Source: Oceanimonas baumannii
GTDB lineage: Bacteria > Pseudomonadota > Gammaproteobacteria > Enterobacterales > Aeromonadaceae
NCBI RefSeq assembly: GCF_002245495.1
Contig: NZ_NQJF01000016.1
Coordinates: forward strand, 1 to 64,000
DNA: 64,000 nucleotides
Reading direction: 5' to 3'
The notes below the pieces were generated by a model. It was not told where the DNA came from. It ran no database searches and saw only the letters and a program-made list of their open reading frames with translations. This document shows positions 47,091-54,378 of this stretch, one piece after another. A program made the translations under genes and the position numbers. Position 1 is the first letter of the stretch. Each line of letters begins with the position of its first letter.

Positions 47091-47133
47091 AAAAAAAGGC
47101 CGGCGTCATTTATCCAATGACGCCGGCCTTTCT
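47091..47133. terminator. Bidirectional terminator between convergent genes
   Basis: A perfect 16-bp stem AAAGGCCGGCGTCATT/AATGACGCCGGCCTTT with loop TATCC. The A run on the left gives the T tail for the minus strand; T residues follow on the plus strand. Confidence 0.92.
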
Positions 47134-47143
47134 TATAGCTTTA

Positions 47144-47779
47144 TTACTGCTGCTGGATCATCCAGATCTGGAAGGCGCGGCGAGTGTCGGCATCCGCGGC
47201 GTTCCACCAATGCTGCAGCATTTCCATGGCATCTGCATCTACCACGGTCTCGCCGAACTTCTCTTTGGCGGCAGCCACGGCGGCTTCGGTACGGCCGTTA
47301 AAGGCCTGGCGGTTTTCCTTCAGGTGTGCCTGAATGCCACCGGTAGTATCCAGGCCGGCGGGCATGGGGATAATGGACAGTTCGGCATCTACAGCCTGGC
47401 CGGTGCGTTTGTCTATCACGGTCAGGCGGCTGTCCTGCTCACGCAAAAACTGGCGGGCCAGTTGATAGTTCAGCGGTTTTTTAAAGTCGATAGTCAGTTC
47501 GGCATCGGCAGGCACATTATCCAGCTCAATGATAACGGGGTTACCATTCAGCACCCGCACTTCAGAGCGGTTGGAGTAATCATGGGTGTAGCCAATGGCC
47601 ACCTGGTTTTTACCTTCATTCAGAGTAACCTGATGAATGTCTTTGGTAATGGTATTGGCGGTTTTTTCGCCGTTAATCAGATAAATCTGATAAGGTCGCT
47701 GTGCTTCAAAGGTGGCAGCAGTGGCACCAAAACAAAGGCTGGCGGTGGCCAGAGCGGCAAGAGTAACACGCAGTTTCAT
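47144..47779 (-). CDS. DUF2057 (YccT/CsgI-type) periplasmic protein
   Basis: 211 residues with a clear signal peptide (cleavage after GATA-A, about residue 21). Conserved features: FEAQRPYQIYLINGEKT, INQVTLNEGKNQVAI-like strand (here IHQVTLNEGKNQVAIGY), YSNRSEVRVLNGNPVIIELDN and the C-terminal LQHWWNAADADTRRAFQIWM. E. coli YccT (CsgI) inhibits curli subunit polymerisation; no csg genes are in this window. It is a single gene. Confidence 0.88.
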   Translation of the reverse strand: MKLRVTLAALATASLCFGATAATFEAQRPYQIYLINGEKTANTITKDIHQVTLNEGKNQVAIGYTHDYSNRSEVRVLNGNPVIIELDNVPADAELTIDFKKPLNYQLARQFLREQDSRLTVIDKRTGQAVDAELSIIPMPAGLDTTGGIQAHLKENRQAFNGRTEAAVAAAKEKFGETVVDADAMEMLQHWWNAADADTRRAFQIWMIQQQ

Positions 47780-47900
47780 AAATCAGGGCTCCTGAGCCTG
47801 TTGCCCCTGAGGGCGTTTTATCAATGAATTTTTTATTCAGTAAACCGGCAAATTGTGACAACTATTAAAACCAGACGCAATTGGCAAAGACCACCCAGGC

Positions 47901-49955
47901 TCACGTTTCCCTGGTAAAAGGGGGAAGGGCGCTGAGCAGCGCCGGCCCATAGCGGCGGGTAAGCAGTCGCCGGTCCAGCACAATAATCCGGCCCTGATCG
48001 GTTTCGGTACGCAGCAGTCTGCCGCAGGCCTGGATCAGTTTACGTGAGGCTTCGGGCACGGTGAGCTGCATAAAGGGGTTACCGCCGCTGAGTGTAATCC
48101 ATTCGGCCATGGCTTCTTCCACCGGTGAGGTTGGCACCGCAAAGGGCAGCTTGGTAATAATCAGATTGGTCAGGTAGTGTCCGGGTAGATCAAGCCCTTC
48201 GGCAAAGCTGCCGGTGCCAAACAGTACGCTGGGCTGGCCGCCATCGCATTTCATGCGGTGCAGCTCCAAAAGGGCCTGACGGCCCGCTTCTCCCTGTACC
48301 AGCAGCGAATGACCTTTGTCACGCAAAGTCCCCGCGACCGTATTCATTTGCCGGTAGGAAGAAAACAGGACCAGACTGGCCCCTGCATTCTCCAGCCAGC
48401 GGGGAATTTCAGTTGCCAGCAGCTCATCAAAGCCGGGATCCTGCGGTTCACAGGATAATTGCGGAATAATCAGCTTTGACCCCGGATAGTCAAAGGGGGA
48501 GTTCAGCCGCAAATACTGGCTGCCATCATCATGGCGCAGGCCGACGGCACGGCGAAAATAGCTGAAGTCATTCAGGGCGGTAAAGGTGGCCGATACCATG
48601 ATCACGGCTGCAGCCCGGGACCAGCACCATTGTTCCAGTAGATGTCCCACAGCGAGTGGCGTGGCACATAAGGTGATGTCATTTTTGCCCTGTTCCAGCC
48701 AGCGCGCCGGTGGCGTGTGGCCAGGGCCGATGGCTTTCAGCATCAGTTCACACAGGCCAAGGGCCTCATCGGTGTGCAGCTGCTGCAGACTCACTGCGGC
48801 CATGGCCCCGGAAACCGAGCTGTTTCCCGGTTGGCGTTTCAGCGCTTCAGCCAGCTCATTTTGCAGCCGGGTCAGGCCTTGGGCCAGCTGCTTATGTTCA
48901 TCTTTCAGGGTAGATAGAGAGTGGCTCAGCAGTTCGGGCAACTCGCCGGCAGCAAAGCGCAGACACCCCTGGTCATCCGGTATTAAGTCACCGGCACGCT
49001 GTGCGGCCTGTAATTGCCTGTAGAGTTCGGTTAAGGAAGGGATCAGCTGTTGCAGTGCCTGCTGGCTGCGCGTAATGGCACTCTGACCTTCATCTTTCAG
49101 TGTGGCAGCAAGGGCCGGTACTTGTTTGTTGAATTGTTCCAGGTTGCGTCGGGCGCTGCGCAAAGAAAGCCGCGCCGATCCCTGCTCCCGGGCAATATGA
49201 GCAATATGATGGGCTTCATCCAGCACGTAAATGCAGGTTTCCGGTTCAGGCAAAATAATGCCGCCGCCCATCGACAAATCTGCCAGCAGCAGGGCGTGGT
49301 TTACCACGATCACATCGGCTTTATCCAGGCTGGCCCGGGCCTGATGAAACGGACAGTGGGTATGGCCTAATTGAGGCTGGCAGCTGTGGCGTTCGGTCTG
49401 AATTTGCTGCCAGAGGGCATCAACGATAGGTTCTGGCCAGCTGTCCCGGTCACCGGCCCAGTCGTTCTGCTCCAGAGCCTGCCACAGTGTTGCCAGCTGA
49501 TTCTGTTGTGCCGGGGTCAGTGTATCGGCGGTATCAAACATGCCGATCTGGCTTTTGCCCTGGAGAAGATCCTGCAACCGTTGCCGGCAACAGTAGCGAG
49601 CCCGGCCTTTGGCCAGGGTATAGGTAAAAGAAGGTTGGCAGTGTGGCTGAAAAAGTGGCAGGTCCTTATTTATCAGCTGTTCCTGCAATGCCAGGGTCGC
49701 GGTAGAAATAATTACCTTTTTATTATTTAACCGGGCCCAGGGAATGCTGGCCTGTAAATAGGCCAGCGATTTTCCAATGCCGGTGCCGGCTTCGGCCACC
49801 AGAATGCGACGGGATAAGTCGTATTGCCCCAGCAGCACCTTGCCTATTTCCGCCACCAGGAAGTTTTGCTCCCGCCTTGGTTTAAAACCTTGAATTGACT
49901 CGCTTAATTTCCGGTAATTGGCACGCACCAGAGTGCGGTAATCGGTGCTGGACAT
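47901..49955 (-). CDS. dinG: ATP-dependent DNA helicase DinG
   Basis: 684 residues. XPD-like superfamily 2 helicase: RREQ Q-like motif, Walker A AEAGTGIGKSLAYL, ISTATLALQEQL, DEAH box VLDEAHHIAH, motif V/VI ATFTALNDFSYFRRAVG, FGTGSFAEGLDLPG and QACGRLLRTETDQGRI. Cysteines for the 4Fe-4S cluster lie in RARYCCRQRL and RHSCQPQLGHTHC. It unwinds 5'-tailed duplexes, R-loops and D-loops. E. coli dinG is SOS-induced; no LexA box was found upstream here. Confidence 0.94.
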   Translation of the reverse strand: MSSTDYRTLVRANYRKLSESIQGFKPRREQNFLVAEIGKVLLGQYDLSRRILVAEAGTGIGKSLAYLQASIPWARLNNKKVIISTATLALQEQLINKDLPLFQPHCQPSFTYTLAKGRARYCCRQRLQDLLQGKSQIGMFDTADTLTPAQQNQLATLWQALEQNDWAGDRDSWPEPIVDALWQQIQTERHSCQPQLGHTHCPFHQARASLDKADVIVVNHALLLADLSMGGGIILPEPETCIYVLDEAHHIAHIAREQGSARLSLRSARRNLEQFNKQVPALAATLKDEGQSAITRSQQALQQLIPSLTELYRQLQAAQRAGDLIPDDQGCLRFAAGELPELLSHSLSTLKDEHKQLAQGLTRLQNELAEALKRQPGNSSVSGAMAAVSLQQLHTDEALGLCELMLKAIGPGHTPPARWLEQGKNDITLCATPLAVGHLLEQWCWSRAAAVIMVSATFTALNDFSYFRRAVGLRHDDGSQYLRLNSPFDYPGSKLIIPQLSCEPQDPGFDELLATEIPRWLENAGASLVLFSSYRQMNTVAGTLRDKGHSLLVQGEAGRQALLELHRMKCDGGQPSVLFGTGSFAEGLDLPGHYLTNLIITKLPFAVPTSPVEEAMAEWITLSGGNPFMQLTVPEASRKLIQACGRLLRTETDQGRIIVLDRRLLTRRYGPALLSALPPFTRET

Positions 49956-50101
49956 AAGGGGTTTCCGGTATAAAATGCGGCTGCAATTATATCTGCCGGG
50001 CGTTTATATACCAGCGCCGGCAGGCCGTTCAGAAAAGCCGGCACAGATCACACTTGCGCGCGTACCGAGCACAAGTGTCATAAAAAGTTCCCGTGATTTT
50101 G

Positions 50102-50154
50102 TTGCAAGGTCAAAATACCGGTGATAGTCTGCTCGGCATAGTAACGCTAGCGTT
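50102..50154 (+). promoter_or_regulatory. Porin promoter with palindrome in the leader
   Basis: TTGCAA (50102-50107) and TAGTCT (50125-50130) with a 17-base spacer make a good sigma-70 promoter. A perfect 12-base palindrome AACGCTAGCGTT at 50143-50154 begins about 6 bases after the expected start, so it would be at the 5' end of the mRNA, either as an operator or as a protective hairpin. Confidence 0.6.
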
Positions 50155-50210
50155 GCTAACACAGGGAATAACAAAGACTTAGTGTTTAATTACAGTAGGC
50201 ATACAAAATC

Positions 50211-51224
50211 ATGAAAAAAACGATTCTTGCACTGACCATTCCTGCGCTGTTCGCGACCTCCGCCAGCGCCGTAACCGTATACTCCGATGAAGGCGCCCAG
50301 GTAGACATCTACGGCCGCATTCAGTACGAAGCCGGTGAAATGAAGTTCCAGAATGGCCAGAAGTCTAACGACTTCGGCGGTGAAGGCGAAGCGCGTCTGG
50401 GTGTGAACGTTAAGTACATGCTGAACAACGATGTTGACCTGATCGGTAAGCTGGAATGGCAGGTTACTGCTGAAGCCGACGACGCCACTGGTTCCGACAG
50501 CATCGATACCCGTTATGCCTGGGCCGGTTTCCGCTTCATGGACACCACCGAGCTGACCTTCGGTCGCAGCCAGGACCCGTATGCGCTGGTAGTTTACCAC
50601 CACGATATCTTTAACGTATTTGGCGCTCAGACTACTTACGGCTCACTGGGCCTGGTAGACGACAAAGTTGACGACCAAATCCGTGTAAGCTACGCCAACA
50701 ACGGTCTGGACCTGCGCGCTGCCTACGCCTTTGCTGACGACAACAAAATCGACGGCAACGAAAACAAAGAAAACCAGTGGTCAGTAGCCGCCGGTTACAC
50801 CCTGCCGATGGGTCTGGGCTTTGGTGCCGCTTACGAGCAGCAGAACTACGGCAACATGGGTGGCCTGAACGGCGACTACGACCTGGATGCCTGGATCGTT
50901 GGCGTGAACTACACCCTCGACGGTTTCTACGCTGCCGTTGCCTACACCCAGCAGCAGTTTGAAAACAACGCGAACGAAGTTGAAACCAACGGCGTTGAAG
51001 TAACCGGTACCTACAACGTTGACGCCTGGACCCTGCTGGCTCAGTACTCTTATGAAGAAACTGACCTGAAAGGCGCTGGCGACTTCGACAGCATTGATGC
51101 TTGGACCCTGGGTGTTCAGTATGACCTGACCTCCAAAGCCAAGCTGTACGCTGAGTACGAAATCAACGATGACGATCTGAACCGTGATGACCGCTACGGT
51201 CTGGGTATTCAGTACAACTTCTAA
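50211..51224 (+). CDS. Major outer-membrane porin (general Gram-negative porin)
   Basis: 337 residues. Signal peptide MKKTILALTIPALFATSASA, then a 16-strand beta-barrel with the first strand VTVYSDEGAQVDIYGRIQYE, a FGRSQDPYALVVYHHDIFNVFG constriction-loop region and the C-terminal aromatic strand YGLGIQYNF with Phe last. The protein is rich in Asp and Glu. The marked preference for AAC, GAC and CTG codons suggests very high expression. It forms trimeric water-filled channels. A strong promoter, long leader and terminator make it a single transcription unit. Confidence 0.93.
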   Translation: MKKTILALTIPALFATSASAVTVYSDEGAQVDIYGRIQYEAGEMKFQNGQKSNDFGGEGEARLGVNVKYMLNNDVDLIGKLEWQVTAEADDATGSDSIDTRYAWAGFRFMDTTELTFGRSQDPYALVVYHHDIFNVFGAQTTYGSLGLVDDKVDDQIRVSYANNGLDLRAAYAFADDNKIDGNENKENQWSVAAGYTLPMGLGFGAAYEQQNYGNMGGLNGDYDLDAWIVGVNYTLDGFYAAVAYTQQQFENNANEVETNGVEVTGTYNVDAWTLLAQYSYEETDLKGAGDFDSIDAWTLGVQYDLTSKAKLYAEYEINDDDLNRDDRYGLGIQYNF

Positions 51225-51253
51225 TATTAGCTAAATTAGCTGATACAGAAGCG

Positions 51254-51279
51254 AAAAGCCGGCGAAAGCCGGCTTTTTT
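51254..51279 (+). terminator. Rho-independent terminator after porin
   Basis: Stem AAAAGCCGGC/GCCGGCTTTT with a GAAA tetraloop and six T. Confidence 0.93.
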
Positions 51280-51295
51280 ATGTCTGCACGAGAGT

Positions 51296-51650
51296 GTCAT
51301 CCCCGCGCAGGCGGGGACGGGCATCCAGGGGCGGAGTGCGAGGGTTCAGGGCTTGGTGTTGTCTGCCTGTGGACCCCCGCCTTTGCGAGGGTGACAGAAA
51401 TACTTAAATAGCTGTCATGCCCGAGCAGGCGGGCATCCAGGGGTGGAGTGCGCGGGCTCAGGGCTTGGCGTTGTCTGCCTATGGCCCCCTGTCCCCCGCT
51501 TTTGCGAGGGTGACAGAAATACAGAAATAATCGTCATGCCCGCGCAGGCGGGCATCCAGGGGGAGTGCGCGGGCTCAGGGCTTGGCGTTGTCTGCCTGTG
51601 GCCCCCGCCTCCGCGGGGGTGACCTTCCTTCGCGGGGGTAACAGAAATAC
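51296..51650. repeat. Three tandem copies of family 1 palindromic repeat
   Basis: Units start at 51296, 51414 and 51533 (118, 119 and about 118 bases). Each opens with GTCAT followed by a CCCGC-GCA-GCGGG-type hairpin and ATCCAGGG. Each then has a conserved middle (GGGCTTGGTGTTGTCTGCCT in the first unit) and closes with a GC-rich hairpin ending near GGGTGAC, then AGAAATAC. The ends are inverted relative to each other. Copies differ at several positions, and the third has an extra GGTGAC-type duplication near 51620-51640. No spacers and no coding frame. Confidence 0.9.
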
Positions 51651-51686
51651 TGGCGCTACCGGGTTTATGGCTGGCGGCGATATCCC

Positions 51687-52058
51687 TTACAGCGTCCAGC
51701 TGGCATGTTGTGCCTTTTGATATTTTTCTTCGCAATGATCACAACGCTGTCGGCAGGGATCGGCCAATAGCTGGGCGTGGCTCAGCTCGGCTTCACAGTC
51801 GCTGCACAGGCCATAAAGCCCCAGCTGCCACTGACACAGGGCAGCATCTGCCCGGCGCAGGCTTTTCAGCTGTGGTTGCAGTTGTGGCCAGGCAGCCAGG
51901 GCGGGATCATCAGCCCATTCATCCGGGGGAAGGCGGGATAGCCGGGCGGCCAGCGTGGTGTCCAGTGTACCTACCGAGTGCAAAAAGCTCCGGCGGCAGT
52001 CGTCCGCCACCGCCAGCAGCCGTTGTTCCAGCTCGCTTTGGGTTGTCTTGCTGCTCAT
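51687..52058 (-). CDS. DksA/TraR-type zinc-finger protein
   Basis: 123 residues from ATG at 52058 (GGAT upstream; ATG at 52070 adds four residues). A helical N-terminal part with RLSRLPPDEWADDPALAAWPQLQPQL is followed by the C4 zinc finger YGLCSDCEAELSHAQLLADP and CRQRCDHC. The finger and size fit DksA/TraR-like regulators that insert into the RNA polymerase secondary channel, but the coiled-coil tip acidic DxxDxA motif is not evident, so regulatory activity is uncertain. Confidence 0.75.
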   Translation of the reverse strand: MSSKTTQSELEQRLLAVADDCRRSFLHSVGTLDTTLAARLSRLPPDEWADDPALAAWPQLQPQLKSLRRADAALCQWQLGLYGLCSDCEAELSHAQLLADPCRQRCDHCEEKYQKAQHASWTL

Positions 52059-52273
52059 GATGACATCCATTCAGTGAAGTATGTCGGCCAGTATAAGATT
52101 GGCGACTTGTTATCATCATGATGCAAATCAATAACCCGCCCCTACGGGGAGCTATAAGCCTTGAGCCGTCAGCGATAAGTGGCGGGGGCTGGAAGTTTTA
52201 GGGTTGTCTGCTTGCCACCGAAAACTTGCGGGTATAACACAATAACCACCGGCCAAGCCGGACGACTTACAGC

Positions 52274-53236
52274 TTAACGCTGATCGCTTACAGCTCCCCG
52301 AAGGGGCGCTTGCTGCGCAAGCTCCTGCCGGATTTCCTCTGTATGTTTAAGGGTTCGAATGGCGGTGAACAGCTCCCGGGCTTCGGGGTATTGTAATTTC
52401 AGGTAATTCAGCCACTGCTTGATGCGGTTGGGGTAATAGACGGCTTTGTTGCCTTCTACTTCCAGCGCTGAGTAATCCAGTAACAGTGCAATTACCTGCT
52501 GCCAGGACATGGGGGCGGCACCGGTTTTAATGGTGTCAGCCAGATTGGGCAGCGCCAGGGCACCACGGCCCAGCATAATGTCGCTGCAGCCGCTCTGGGC
52601 CCGGGCCTGGGTGGCATGATCGGCGTGCCAGATCTCGCCGTTAATCACCACTGGAATGGTCAGCCGTTGTTGTATTTCTGTTACCAGCGACCAGTAAGCC
52701 GGCGGGCGATAGCCGTCTTTTTTACTGCGGGCATGGACCGTCAGTTCATTGATACCGGCTTCGGCCAGGGCCTGGCTGTTTTCCAGATAGCTGTTACGTT
52801 CTTCCAGCCCCAGACGAATTTTGGCACTGACCGGCAGGTGAGCGGGCACGGCGGCACGCACCGCGCGGCCAATACGGTAAAGCTGCTCGCTGTCAGCCAG
52901 CAGGGCGGCGCCGCCCCGGTGTTTGTTGACGGTCTTGGCCGGGCAGCCAAAGTTAAGATCAATCCCGTTGGCACCCAGCCGGCAGGCCTGCTCGGCATTT
53001 TCCGCCAGCCAGTCTGCGTCCTGGCCCAGCAATTGAATGCGAACCGGTGTGCCGGCAGGCGTGTTACAGCCATGGTGCAGTTCGGGACATAAGCGATAAA
53101 ATACGCGGGGCGGCAGGCGCATATTGACCACCCGCACAAACTCGGTCACGCATAAATCATAAGGATTAAGGCGGGTCAGCAGGTCCCGCATTAAATGGTC
53201 GAGCACCCCTTCCATCGGGGCCAGGATAAGGCGCAT
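52274..53236 (-). CDS. dusC: tRNA-dihydrouridine(16) synthase DusC
   Basis: 320 residues. It begins MRLILAPMEGVLDHLMRDLL and has YDLCVTEFVRVV, VRIQLLGQ, the catalytic-cysteine stretch GIDLNFGCPAKTVNKHRGGAALL, VHARSKKDGYRPPAYW, VVINGEIWHADHA and a phosphate-binding MLGRGALALPNL. These match the DusC branch rather than DusA or DusB. It is an FMN enzyme reducing uridine 16 of tRNA. It is divergent from ybaN. Confidence 0.93.
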   Translation of the reverse strand: MRLILAPMEGVLDHLMRDLLTRLNPYDLCVTEFVRVVNMRLPPRVFYRLCPELHHGCNTPAGTPVRIQLLGQDADWLAENAEQACRLGANGIDLNFGCPAKTVNKHRGGAALLADSEQLYRIGRAVRAAVPAHLPVSAKIRLGLEERNSYLENSQALAEAGINELTVHARSKKDGYRPPAYWSLVTEIQQRLTIPVVINGEIWHADHATQARAQSGCSDIMLGRGALALPNLADTIKTGAAPMSWQQVIALLLDYSALEVEGNKAVYYPNRIKQWLNYLKLQYPEARELFTAIRTLKHTEEIRQELAQQAPLRGAVSDQR

Positions 53237-53371
53237 GTCAATGACCGTCTTGGTAAAAGCGGGCAGTGTAACCGCGCCGGTTTAAAAGTGCCATGGTATG
53301 CATCGCCCCGGGTTTTTAAAAGCGTATTTTGCTATAGTCGGTACAGGACTGAACACTGGCAGGAGAGTGCA

Positions 53372-53764
53372 ATGCGATTCTTATTTGCCCTGCTTGGCGG
53401 CATATCATTAGGGCTCGGCATTTTGGGGGCTTTTTTACCGGTGCTGCCCACCACTCCGTTTATTCTGTTGTCTGCCTGCTGTTTCGGCAAGTCTTCCCAC
53501 ACTGTGCATGCCTGGCTGGTCAACCACCCCTGGTTTGGCGGCATGATCCAGGACTGGCAGGAGCACAGAGGCCTCAGGCCGCGTGTAAAGCGTCGGGCAC
53601 TCATTGTGATGGCGGCCAGTTTTGCATTTTCTGTTTATCTGGTGCCGTTGTGGTGGGTGCGTATTGCCCTGGTGCTGACCTTTATGGCGCTGGCCTGCTG
53701 GATGTGGCGATTGCCGGCAGTGCCTGAGCGGAGCATGGTTGCAATGGAGCGGACGAGGCCCTAA
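53372..53764 (+). CDS. ybaN: YbaN family (DUF454) inner-membrane protein
   Basis: 130 residues from ATG at 53372 (AGGAG upstream). DUF454 pattern: [20 protein letters not shown], then [16 protein letters not shown] and a [20 protein letters not shown] loop, with two further helices. Function unknown. It precedes apt as in E. coli, 64 bases away on the same strand. Confidence 0.92.
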   Translation: MRFLFALLGGISLGLGILGAFLPVLPTTPFILLSACCFGKSSHTVHAWLVNHPWFGGMIQDWQEHRGLRPRVKRRALIVMAASFAFSVYLVPLWWVRIALVLTFMALACWMWRLPAVPERSMVAMERTRP

Positions 53765-53828
53765 GATTTCACACCTTAATTCAATGCCATGCCCGCAGCT
53801 GCCGGGTTCAGTGAGGCCGCCAGACGCC

Positions 53829-54374
53829 ATGAAACAAGACACCCTCAAGCTGATTGCAGACAGTATTGTCTCCATTCCCGATTACCCCAAGCCCGGTATC
53901 GTGTTCCGCGATATTACCGGTCTGGTAGAAAACGGGGAGGCTTTTCGTCTGACCATCGAAACCCTGGTCGAGCATTACCGGCACTCGGGTGTACGCAAAG
54001 TACTGGGCACCGAGGCCCGGGGTTTTATTTTCGGTGCACCGGTGGCGGCCGCACTGGGGGTGGGTTTTATTCCGGCCCGAAAGCCCAACAAACTGCCCCG
54101 TGATGTAGTGGAAGCGGCTTATCAGCTGGAGTACGGCTCTGATGTGCTGCAGATCCATGCCGACTCTATTGAGCCCGGTGAGAAGGTGTTGATCATTGAC
54201 GATTTGCTGGCGACCGGCGGCACTGTGGAAGCGGCGGTCAAACTGGTGCGCCGCTGTGGCGGTGAAGTTCAGGAAGCGGCTTTTGTGATCGGCCTGCCGG
54301 CGCTGGGAGGTATACAGAGGCTGAACAAGCTGGGTGTACGCGTGACCAGCCTGGTTGAATTTGACGGCCATTGA
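53829..54374 (+). CDS. apt: Adenine phosphoribosyltransferase
   Basis: 181 residues from ATG at 53829. Landmarks: [48 protein letters not shown] and the PRPP-binding [17 protein letters not shown]. It converts adenine and PRPP to AMP. dnaX begins 4 bases after its stop. Confidence 0.96.
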   Translation: MKQDTLKLIADSIVSIPDYPKPGIVFRDITGLVENGEAFRLTIETLVEHYRHSGVRKVLGTEARGFIFGAPVAAALGVGFIPARKPNKLPRDVVEAAYQLEYGSDVLQIHADSIEPGEKVLIIDDLLATGGTVEAAVKLVRRCGGEVQEAAFVIGLPALGGIQRLNKLGVRVTSLVEFDGH

Positions 54375-54378
54375 GCTT

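Larger units (their letters stand above)
51225..51686. other. Gene-free interval filled by terminator and tandem repeats
   Basis: 462 bases between the porin and the convergent DksA-like gene. It holds only the porin terminator (51254-51279) and the repeat array (51296-51650). Confidence 0.85.

Noticed and set aside
47901-50100. SOS box upstream of dinG
   Set aside because: No CTG-N10-CAG with AT-rich centre was found in the leader, although dinG is SOS-controlled in E. coli.
51296-51650. Possible CRISPR array
   Set aside because: Units are 118-119 bases, lack unique spacers of constant length, and are internally palindromic. No cas genes are nearby.
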